Assembly: GCA_964588795.1 (NCBI GenBank)
Contig: CAZPQN010000046.1
Location: 1 to 14,546 of the forward strand
DNA: 14,546 nt
Source of the DNA: CAZPQN01 sp964588795
Lineage (GTDB): Bacteria > Fidelibacterota > UBA2242
Direction: 5' to 3'
Positions 7,088 to 13,819 of this stretch are shown piece by piece. Numbering within the stretch: position 1 is the stretch's first letter; every line of letters starts with the position of its first letter. Both the position numbers and the translations under genes were made by a program. The notes below the pieces were generated by a model, which was not told the origin of the DNA, did not search any database, and saw only the letters and a list, made by a program, of their open reading frames with translations.

Positions 7088-7786
7088 TTAACGTTCTTCT
7101 TGCTGACCATAATAAGCGCCGGGACCGTGTTTTCGCGCATGATGCTTGTGCAACAGGTACTCCGGCAGGTTTCTGACATCCGGGTCTAATGTCAGGGTAT
7201 GCATCGCCATCCGGGCGATACGTTCCAGCACCAAGCTAACCTGCACGGCTTCCAACGGACTTCTACCCCACGTGAAAGGGGCATGCCCGGCAACGAGTAC
7301 GGCGGGCATTTCTTCTGCGTTTAAATTCTGGAAGCGTTCGATTATCAGACGCCCGGTATTGAGCTCGTATTCCGCTTTGACCTCATCCTCCGTCAAAAAG
7401 CGGGTCACTGGCACTGCACCATTGAAGTAATCCGCGTGGGTCGTCCCCAGGCAGGGAATTTCACGATGCGCCTGCGCAAAAGCGGTCGCATACTCGCTGT
7501 GGGTGTGCGCGATTCCACCAATGCCGGCAAATGCCCGGTACAATGCCAGATGGGTGACCGTGTCCAGCGAGGGGCGCAATTTCCCGGCAACGACTTTACC
7601 ATTCATATCCACGGTCACGAGATCATCGACAGTTAATTTTGCATAGTCGATTCCGCTGGGTTTGATGACTATCAGCTTCCGGGTGCGGTCAATGCCACTG
7701 ACATTGCCCCAGGTCAACGTAACCAGCCCGTATTTGACCAGGGCGCGATTAGCTTCCAGAACCTCTGTTTTGAGTCTCTCTAACAT
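7088..7786 (-). CDS. araD: L-ribulose-5-phosphate 4-epimerase
   Basis: A 232-residue class II aldolase/epimerase family enzyme that interconverts L-ribulose 5-phosphate and D-xylulose 5-phosphate, delivering arabinose carbon to the pentose phosphate pathway. Expected residues are present: GNVSG (27-31) and KPSG (42-45) phosphate-binding segments, Asp75 in the SLDTVTH segment, zinc ligands His94 and His96 in AHTHSEYA, His168 in AGHAPFTWG, Asp119 in HADYF, and a C-terminal tyrosine in GAYYGQ (Tyr225/226). The zinc-ligand set of three histidines distinguishes this family from unrelated aldolases; SgbE/UlaF-type epimerases on other substrates are close relatives, but the araB and araA neighbours settle the assignment. 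Its ATG overlaps the araB stop by one base (TAATG at 7788-7784), indicating translational coupling. Confidence 0.97.
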   Translation of the reverse strand: MLERLKTEVLEANRALVKYGLVTLTWGNVSGIDRTRKLIVIKPSGIDYAKLTVDDLVTVDMNGKVVAGKLRPSLDTVTHLALYRAFAGIGGIAHTHSEYATAFAQAHREIPCLGTTHADYFNGAVPVTRFLTEDEVKAEYELNTGRLIIERFQNLNAEEMPAVLVAGHAPFTWGRSPLEAVQVSLVLERIARMAMHTLTLDPDVRNLPEYLLHKHHARKHGPGAYYGQQEER

Positions 7787-9501
7787 TATTTTCCACTCCT
7801 GCTACGGTCACGAATTTCCAACAGACCTTTCATTACCCCATACAAATTACCTGACCAATCCCGTGTTCCGAATGCGTCATGCAGTTGCCGGTACAACGCA
7901 TACAGTTCGCGATAAACCCGCTGGTGACGGGTATTTGGTTTGTAAATCTTGCCGATGCCAGTCATAGCCTGCTGAGCCGCGCTGATAGTCTGAAAGCCGC
8001 TCCTTTCCCGACCGGCGGCAACCGCCGCAAAGATCGCCGCTCCGAGGGCGGGAGTCTGTTCACTGCGTGAAACTTTCATCGGTCGCCCGGTTACGTCCGC
8101 GTAAATCTGCATCAGCAGAGGATTCCGCGCCGTCAAACCGCCGCAATTCACAATCTCCCGCACCGGCACGCCATAACTCTCGATTCGATCAATAATCGTC
8201 AATGCCCCAAAAGCCGTCGCTTCGATCAGCGCCCGGTAAATCTCGGGAGGTTGCGTGTGCAGGGTTTGTCCCAACAACAAACCGGTCAGCCGGACATCTA
8301 CTAATATCGTACGGTTGCCGTTATTCCAATCTAAGGCCAAAAGCCCGGACTCACCAGGTTGCAGGCGCCCAGCCGCAGCGGCCAATCGCTCAAATTTCTC
8401 CTCCTGACTCCGGCCGTACTCCTCCGCGACGCAGTTATTGACAAACCACAGAAAAATATCGCCTACTGCGGATTGCCCCGCCTCAATTCCGTAGTAGCCG
8501 CCTAACACTGAACCGTCCACGATGCCGCATACTCCGGGAATGTCCGCCAGCGTCGCAGTATTGGGCCAGATCATGATGTCGCAGGTGCTGGTGCCAAGAA
8601 TTTTCACCAATGTTCCGACTTTGATCCCGGCTCCGACCGCGCCCATGTGAGCATCGAAAGCCCCGACGGCAACTGCCACACCGGTCGAAAGTCCCAATCG
8701 CTCCGCCCATTCCTGGGAAAGATTGCCGACCTTTTCTTCCGCCGGATAAGCCCGGTCATAGAGCTTTGGCCGCATAGCGGCTAATTCGGGCGCGAGACTT
8801 TGCAGAAAGGCTTCATCCGGCAAACCACCCCACCGGGGATTAAACATCGCCTTGTGCCCGGCAGCGCAAATACTGCGCCTGAGCCGCCGCGGATGCGTGT
8901 CACCGACTAAAACGGCGGGAATCCAATCGCAGATTTCCACAAAACTCTCCGCGGCGTTGAACACCGCGGGATCCGCGCGCAAAAGATGCCAGAGCTTGCT
9001 CCAAAACCACTCAGAGGAATAGACTCCACCGATTTTTGCCAAGTATTGAGGGCGCATCCGGTGCGCGGTCTCCGTAATTTGTGCGGCTTCTGCAAAGCTC
9101 GTATGATCTTTCCAGAGCCAGACCATAGCCGCCGGGTTGTCGCCGAATTCCTCCTGAAAACAGAGCGGATAGCCCGCGTTGTCCACCGGCATCGGACTGC
9201 TCCCCGTCGTGTCTATCCCGATGCCAATGATTTGCTCCGGTGAAAATCCCGGTACCCGCTGGCGGGCTTCCGCTATGGAATCACGGATCGTGACCGTAAT
9301 GCCTGTCAGATAATCACGCGGATTCTGGCGGGCTAAGTTGGGGTTGGCGGGATCGAGAATAATCCCGGCGGAACCCGAGGGATATTGAAAGACCTGGGTG
9401 GCGATTTCCCGCCCGTCGGCTAAATCCACAATCAGCGCCCGGCAGGAATTGGTCCCGAAGTCCATTCCGATAGTATACTGATGCTCCTGCTTTTTCCGCA
9501 T
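7786..9501 (-). CDS. araB: ribulokinase
   Basis: Phosphorylates L-ribulose to L-ribulose 5-phosphate with ATP. The 571-residue length fits AraB (566 in E. coli) and is longer than xylulokinases or glycerol kinases of the same FGGY family. Visible motifs are the N-terminal phosphate loop IGMDFGTNSCRAL (11-23), GIGIDTTGSS (93-102), the AraB-typical ICAAGHKAMFNP (211-222), the catalytic Asp283 in GAFDAHMGAVG, and the C-terminal nucleotide-binding NCGGLTARNPL and TPALGAAIFAAVAAG segments. AGGATAGGCGG precedes the ATG. It starts 15 bp after the symporter gene and overlaps araD by one base. The gene order B-D-A differs from the araBAD order of E. coli and matches the araB-araD-araA order seen in many other bacteria. 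Confidence 0.97.
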   Translation of the reverse strand: MRKKQEHQYTIGMDFGTNSCRALIVDLADGREIATQVFQYPSGSAGIILDPANPNLARQNPRDYLTGITVTIRDSIAEARQRVPGFSPEQIIGIGIDTTGSSPMPVDNAGYPLCFQEEFGDNPAAMVWLWKDHTSFAEAAQITETAHRMRPQYLAKIGGVYSSEWFWSKLWHLLRADPAVFNAAESFVEICDWIPAVLVGDTHPRRLRRSICAAGHKAMFNPRWGGLPDEAFLQSLAPELAAMRPKLYDRAYPAEEKVGNLSQEWAERLGLSTGVAVAVGAFDAHMGAVGAGIKVGTLVKILGTSTCDIMIWPNTATLADIPGVCGIVDGSVLGGYYGIEAGQSAVGDIFLWFVNNCVAEEYGRSQEEKFERLAAAAGRLQPGESGLLALDWNNGNRTILVDVRLTGLLLGQTLHTQPPEIYRALIEATAFGALTIIDRIESYGVPVREIVNCGGLTARNPLLMQIYADVTGRPMKVSRSEQTPALGAAIFAAVAAGRERSGFQTISAAQQAMTGIGKIYKPNTRHQRVYRELYALYRQLHDAFGTRDWSGNLYGVMKGLLEIRDRSRSGK

Positions 9502-9516
9502 TCCGCCTATCCTGCT

Positions 9517-11265
9517 TTAGCCGGTAAAATAAATATAGGCCATCACAATCAACGCAATCAACACGACCGAGGCAATTACGTCCCCGCGCGACCAGCTGGC
9601 GCGCGATTCCCGACGATGTTCTTCGGTCGTCGTGCCGTAAGTCAGCCCGCTGATCCGGGCATAATCCGGCTCACCGGTCAGGTAGCTGACTCCGATCATT
9701 ACAATGACGCAAATCAGCGTGATGAACAGGCTGTAATACTGGAAGAAAATGTGGTTGACGATCCAGAAAAAGGAACCGGATGTGTACTCGAATGCCTGAA
9801 ACAATTTCACCGGCGTGTCAATAGCCAATCTGAAAAGTCCTAATCCGAAACCAGAAACCAACGCGGCAACGCAACCTTTGGCATTCATTCGTTTCCAGAA
9901 TACGCCCAGAAAAAATACCACGAAAATCGGCGGTGCCAAATAGGACTGCACGCCCTGCAGATAGTCATAGAGCCCGCGCCCACCCCGGATAACCGGAATC
10001 CAGATCAGACCGATTATAACCATCACCGAGGTTGCTACCCGCCCGATCCACACCAACCGTTTTTGGCTGGCCTGTGGTCGGAAACGCGCATAGAAGTCGA
10101 TGGTGAACAGCGTCGCCGAAGCGTTGAACACACCGGCAAGCGAACTCATCAGCGCCGCCAAAAGGCCGGCTACCACCATTCCCCGTACGCCGACCGGCAG
10201 AACATGCGCCACCAAAAGCGGAAACGCGCTCTGCGCATTGCTCCGTATTATCACACCATCCATCCCGATCAGTTCCTTCTGCAAAACGGGAACCTTGCCG
10301 CTGACGGCCAAAGCATAGGCGATCATGCCGGGAATGATGAAAATGAACACCGGCAGTAATTTGAAAAATCCCGCGGCGATTGAACCGCGCCGGGCGGCGG
10401 TTTCGTTGGGCGCACCCAGAGCCCGCTGGACAATGTACTGGTCGGTCGTCCAGTACCACAATCCGATGATCGGCGCACAGAACAGCATGCCTAACCAGGG
10501 ATAATTATGGTTGAAGTACCACGCCATGCGTCCGCTTTCCAGTACCGGCGCCCAGGTGCCCTCCACTCCGGCTGGCACCATCGGCTTCCAGAGGTTAAAC
10601 ATGTCCGAACCGGCCACCTCCCTTAAGACACTCCAGCCACCCAAGGCGCGCAAGCCGAAAATCGTCACCAGAATCGAGCCCAAAACCAAGATAATCGTCT
10701 GCAGAGCTTCGGTGTAGGCGACCGCCCGCAGTCCACCCAAAATGGTGTACAGCCCGGTCAGCACGATCACCAGGATCGAACCGACCCAGAAACTGTCCAT
10801 TCCCAGAAAGTTGACCTCCGGCAGGAGCACGCTGAAGACGATGCCGCCGGCAAAGATGCCAACGGCAATCTTGGTCAATACGTAGGCAATCAGCGAGATG
10901 CCCGAAAGGATTGTGCGTGCGGCAGGTGAAAAACGCCGCTCCAGAAACTCCGGCATTGTAAAGACTCTCGAACGCATATAAAACGGCACCATCACCCAGC
11001 CCAACACCAACAGACACCAGGCGTGTAGTTCATAATGGGCCATGGCGACACCGTCTGTCGCCCCCGAACCGGCCAGGCCGACTAAATGCTCCGAGCCGAT
11101 GTTCGAGGCAAATATCGAAGCGCCGACGATAAACCAGCCTAAGTGGCGCCCGGCTAAAAAGTATTCGGCGGAAGTATCCTGCCGCTGGCGAATCACCCAC
11201 CAGGCCAGACCCAAAATTATCAGAAAATATCCCGCAATGATTATCCAGTCCCAAACCTGCAACAT
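9517..11265 (-). CDS. SSS-family sodium/sugar symporter, probable L-arabinose importer
   Basis: A 582-residue inner-membrane protein of the sodium:solute symporter (SSS, SGLT-like) family with about 14 hydrophobic segments. Family marks include FASNIGSEHLVGLAGSGAT (52-70), the TGLYTILGGLRAVAYTEALQ segment (170-189), the YWTTDQYIVQRALG signature (271-284) and SSLAGVFNASATLFTIDFY (374-392), whose serines correspond to the Na2 sodium site of vSGLT. By eye, vSGLT sugar-site residues Asn64 and Glu88 are kept (Asn55, Glu79), while Gln69 is His60 here. The substrate is inferred from position: the gene lies 28 bp after the mutarotase gene and 15 bp before araB. AGAGGAAA stands ahead of the ATG. No ABC or PTS sugar transporter is present, so this is the only arabinose importer visible. 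Confidence 0.94.
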   Translation of the reverse strand: MLQVWDWIIIAGYFLIILGLAWWVIRQRQDTSAEYFLAGRHLGWFIVGASIFASNIGSEHLVGLAGSGATDGVAMAHYELHAWCLLVLGWVMVPFYMRSRVFTMPEFLERRFSPAARTILSGISLIAYVLTKIAVGIFAGGIVFSVLLPEVNFLGMDSFWVGSILVIVLTGLYTILGGLRAVAYTEALQTIILVLGSILVTIFGLRALGGWSVLREVAGSDMFNLWKPMVPAGVEGTWAPVLESGRMAWYFNHNYPWLGMLFCAPIIGLWYWTTDQYIVQRALGAPNETAARRGSIAAGFFKLLPVFIFIIPGMIAYALAVSGKVPVLQKELIGMDGVIIRSNAQSAFPLLVAHVLPVGVRGMVVAGLLAALMSSLAGVFNASATLFTIDFYARFRPQASQKRLVWIGRVATSVMVIIGLIWIPVIRGGRGLYDYLQGVQSYLAPPIFVVFFLGVFWKRMNAKGCVAALVSGFGLGLFRLAIDTPVKLFQAFEYTSGSFFWIVNHIFFQYYSLFITLICVIVMIGVSYLTGEPDYARISGLTYGTTTEEHRRESRASWSRGDVIASVVLIALIVMAYIYFTG

Positions 11266-11293
11266 GTCGGTTTCCTCTCTCTGTTATTGACGA

Positions 11294-12439
11294 TTACTTG
11301 GTTGAAAAGCGATAAATCGTGGTTTGTCGATAGCGCATTCCCGGTCGCAGAACCACAAAAGGAAAATTCGATTTGTTGGGCGAATCCGGAAAGGCCTGCG
11401 CCTCCAGACACAGCGCAGTGCGATAATTATAGCGTACGCCACCTTTGCCGATCAGCGAACCATCCAGAAAATTTCCCGAATAAAATTGCAGACCGGGTTG
11501 GTCGGTGAGTACTTCCATCAGCCGCCCGCTGACCGGCTCGTAGAGCGTCGCCACCGTGCGCACTTGCCGGCGATAGCCGTTGAGCACCCAGTTGTGGTCA
11601 TAGCCCTTGCCCAGTAAAACCTGCTCATCGTTGGCGCTGATGTCCTGTCCGATTGCCCTGGCTGTCCGAAAATCAAACGGCGTCCCGGCCACTGCGCGAA
11701 TTTCACCCGTCGGAATCAGGCCGCTGTCCACCGGCGTAAAACAGTCGGCGTCGATCATTAGTTCATGCTCCAGGATGCTTCGTTCCGGCGCACCACTCAG
11801 ATTGAAATAGCAGTGGCTGGTCGGATTCAGGATGGTCGGTTTGTCAGTCGTTCCGCGATACTCGATTTTCAATTCGTTGCGCTCGGTGACGGTGTAAATA
11901 ACCGTGAGCCGGACTTCTCCGGGATAACCTTCCTCGCCGTCGGGACTGCAGTAACTCAGCGTCACTGAGCGACGGTTCAGAGCTTTGCGCGTCCAGACCT
12001 GTTTGTAAAATCCCTTTAACCCGCCGTGCAGATGATTGGCGCCATTGTTAATGCTCAATTGATAGGTCTGACCGTCCAGACTGAAGCGGCCCTTATCGAT
12101 CCGGTTGCCGTAACGGCCGACGATCGCTCCCTGAAAGGAATTGTCGCGTTCATAGGCCTCCAGACTATCAAAGCCCAGAATCACGTCGGCGATTTTACCT
12201 TCGCGGTCAGAGGTTTTCAGCGCCACGATAATTGCCCCGTAGTTGATGATCTCGGCGGTCATGCCCCGGCGATTGGACAGAATATATTTTTCGATGACGG
12301 TGCCGTTACTCAATTTTCCAAAAACGACCGCACGCCCCTGCATCTCCGTCCGCTCCCGTTCGCACTGCACCCACCACAAAGTCGCGACGATGGCAACCGC
12401 AATTCCGCTTACCTTACCCCAGAGCTGAAAACTTTTCAT
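11294..12439 (-). CDS. galM: aldose 1-epimerase (mutarotase) with N-terminal export/anchor segment
   Basis: Interconverts alpha and beta anomers of aldoses such as galactose and L-arabinose. This 381-residue protein contains the GalM core: GRYGNRI (108-114), NHLHGG (135-140), NPTSHCYFNLSG with the catalytic acid His209, YDHNWVLN (280-287), and the catalytic base Glu346 in CLEAQAFPDSPN. Compared with cytoplasmic GalM (346 residues in E. coli) it has about 35 extra N-terminal residues: Lys, then a hydrophobic run GIAVAIVATLWWVQC (12-26). This is a signal peptide, membrane anchor or atypical lipoprotein signal (Gln at -1 of Cys26 is unusual), so the enzyme probably works in the periplasm. The frame is open for 46 further codons, but the ATG at 12439 is chosen because AGGG (12451-12448) precedes it and the extension would cross a likely terminator and promoter. 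First gene of the arabinose operon. The core call is firm; the preferred sugar is inferred. Confidence 0.93.
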   Translation of the reverse strand: MKSFQLWGKVSGIAVAIVATLWWVQCERERTEMQGRAVVFGKLSNGTVIEKYILSNRRGMTAEIINYGAIIVALKTSDREGKIADVILGFDSLEAYERDNSFQGAIVGRYGNRIDKGRFSLDGQTYQLSINNGANHLHGGLKGFYKQVWTRKALNRRSVTLSYCSPDGEEGYPGEVRLTVIYTVTERNELKIEYRGTTDKPTILNPTSHCYFNLSGAPERSILEHELMIDADCFTPVDSGLIPTGEIRAVAGTPFDFRTARAIGQDISANDEQVLLGKGYDHNWVLNGYRRQVRTVATLYEPVSGRLMEVLTDQPGLQFYSGNFLDGSLIGKGGVRYNYRTALCLEAQAFPDSPNKSNFPFVVLRPGMRYRQTTIYRFSTK

Positions 12440-12470
12440 TTGACCGTCCCTGTTTACATTGTCGGATACA

Positions 12471-12476
12471 ATTATA
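12471..12476 (-). promoter_or_regulatory. candidate -10 element of the arabinose operon
   Basis: A perfect TATAAT reads on the minus strand at 12476-12471, which would start transcription near 12464, about 25 nt before the mutarotase ATG. No TTGACA-like -35 lies at the right distance; that region is the T-run at 12491-12498. An activator-dependent promoter is therefore possible. Confidence 0.4.
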
Positions 12477-12490
12477 ATCAGAAAATAAGT

Positions 12491-12517
12491 AAAAAAAAGA
12501 CGTTTCGGAAGCCTCCG
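12491..12517 (-). terminator. possible intrinsic terminator of the outer-membrane protein genes
   Basis: On the minus strand CGGA-GGCT-TCCG (12517-12506) forms a small GC-rich hairpin, followed after 7 nt by eight T residues (12498-12491). It lies between the barrel-protein stop (12627) and the mutarotase start, just ahead of the candidate -10. The stem is only 4 bp and the T-run is offset, so efficiency is uncertain. Confidence 0.4.
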
Positions 12518-12567
12518 GCATCCATCAGCGCCGAGCGGTGACGGTGATAATTGCCTTACGTTCGCGC

Positions 12568-12582
12568 GGCGGATCAACCGCC
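12568..12582. repeat. hairpin-forming inverted repeat GGCGG-N5-CCGCC
   Basis: A perfect 5-bp all-GC stem with a 5-nt loop lies 45 bp after the barrel-protein stop codon. No T-run follows directly. It may stabilise the 3' end of that mRNA or act with the hairpin at 12506-12517 in termination. Confidence 0.45.
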
Positions 12583-12626
12583 AATCCCTGAGTAGAAAAC
12601 TGCGTTAGTCGGAAAGACTCGGGTTG

Positions 12627-13748
12627 TTACAGGTAATAACCGATGGCTACTTTCCCGATTTTCTGCTGACGCCAGGCGCCGGAATTTTCCGTACTATCAC
12701 CATAGACTAAGTCCAGGTCAAAATGCCGCAATCGCCAATTCAGACCGCCTAATAGATACAAACCGTAAATATTACGATCAAAGGGCGTCAGGTACGAACT
12801 TAAGCGACAACCGGAAGCGAGAAAACCACCGGTCAGCGCTAGTCGTTGGGTCAGCTTGACCTGCAGATTACCCGCAATGTCGGCATAGTTGGTCTGAGGA
12901 TTTGACGCTCGAGTGCGCTGATGCCAGTAAACATTGACCAGGTCCACCGCGATGTTCACAGCCGGATGCGGGCGATAACCTATGCCGAAGTGGAGTTTGT
13001 CCGGCATCTTATCCTTGACCCGGATGCGTTCGCCTTCGTAAATAAAACTATCGTCAAACTCCGGAGCGCGGAGATAGGTCAGTCCGATAAAGACCTTATT
13101 ACCATCGTTATAGTGAATACCGAAGGTCCAGCTCAGTGTAAGAAAATTCTCGTGCAACCGCAGTTCACCGATATTCTGTTTTAAGTTCAGATGGTTAAGG
13201 CCGCCGGTCAACCCGATGCTTAGCATATTCCCTGGCGCAAGGCAATCTTGGAAAGAATAGGTAACAATCGCGGAGTAACAGCAGAGTACCTCGCTTTTAC
13301 TAGACTTAATATAGTTACCGGTGCCGTCGGGTTGTTCGGGCGTGGTCTCTGGCAATTTTCCAAAATCCAAAAGTGAATTGTAGCGCTGGCTGAATCCCCC
13401 TCCGAATCGGAAAGCTCGGAATGGAACAACCAGTCCTGCCGCCTGCGGATACAGGTTCGGGACTCGTGATTGCTCAAAACTCATCCAACCGGGTTGCGGT
13501 GAGGTTTCCAACTGGTAGGCGACGCCCAACGCTAATTTGCGGTAATCAGTAAGAGCGGCAGGATTGCCACCGCCGAGATTTGCGACGTGACTGTTCACGG
13601 CATTATAGAATCCGGTGCTACTGAGCGATTCGAATACATACCCCTGCGGCAAATACAGCACCGGTATCGTCGAATTAATTTTATCCTGAGCCAGTAACAC
13701 GGAACTGAACAGGATCTGGGCCGCTATTATGGAATGTCTTGTCAGCAT
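12627..13748 (-). CDS. outer-membrane beta-barrel protein, FadL/PorV-like
   Basis: A 373-residue protein with a signal peptide (about 1-20, ending SVLLAQ). After it comes ANLGGGNPAAL (56-66), a pattern common near the N-terminus of FadL/OmpP1- and PorV-like barrels. The remainder alternates hydrophobic and polar residues in strand-length runs (for example LALGVAYQL, LSWTFGIHY, KLHFGIGYRP, VAIDLVNVYW, FDLDLVYGD) and ends VAIGYYL, the hydrophobic/aromatic C-terminus expected of a barrel insertion signal. An unusual CCYSAIVTY segment carries two adjacent cysteines, and further cysteines occur, which is uncommon for outer-membrane proteins. Only a weak GAAAG precedes the ATG. It lies 71 bp after the partial gene to its right and 187 bp before the mutarotase gene. 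It could serve as a channel or a secretion-associated barrel; a sugar-porin role is possible from position but unsupported by motifs. Confidence 0.75.
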   Translation of the reverse strand: MLTRHSIIAAQILFSSVLLAQDKINSTIPVLYLPQGYVFESLSSTGFYNAVNSHVANLGGGNPAALTDYRKLALGVAYQLETSPQPGWMSFEQSRVPNLYPQAAGLVVPFRAFRFGGGFSQRYNSLLDFGKLPETTPEQPDGTGNYIKSSKSEVLCCYSAIVTYSFQDCLAPGNMLSIGLTGGLNHLNLKQNIGELRLHENFLTLSWTFGIHYNDGNKVFIGLTYLRAPEFDDSFIYEGERIRVKDKMPDKLHFGIGYRPHPAVNIAVDLVNVYWHQRTRASNPQTNYADIAGNLQVKLTQRLALTGGFLASGCRLSSYLTPFDRNIYGLYLLGGLNWRLRHFDLDLVYGDSTENSGAWRQQKIGKVAIGYYL

Positions 13749-13778
13749 AAGTATTCTTTCAAGATTTGAATTATTTTT

Positions 13779-13814
13779 ACCTGGCAGAATATTATCCCTG
13801 ATCAGCTACCAGGT
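13779..13814 (-). repeat. 9-bp stem-loop between the two outer-membrane protein genes
   Basis: On the minus strand ACCTGGTAG (13814-13806) and CTGCCAGGT (13787-13779) pair over nine positions with one G-U wobble and an 18-nt loop containing the palindrome CTGATCAG (13798-13805). It begins 5 nt after the upstream gene's stop. A-rich rather than T-rich sequence follows, so it is more likely an mRNA-processing or stabilising hairpin, or a protein site, than a standard terminator. Confidence 0.45.
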
Positions 13815-13819
13815 TGATA

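Noticed and set aside
12026..12541. Plus-strand open frame of 171 codons
   Set aside because: It is antisense to the mutarotase core and lacks motifs; the opposite strand has the catalytic His and Glu.
12440..12577. In-frame N-terminal extension of the mutarotase by 46 residues
   Set aside because: It is low-complexity in character, crosses the hairpin/T-run and TATAAT element, and has no family similarity; AGGG precedes the ATG at 12439.
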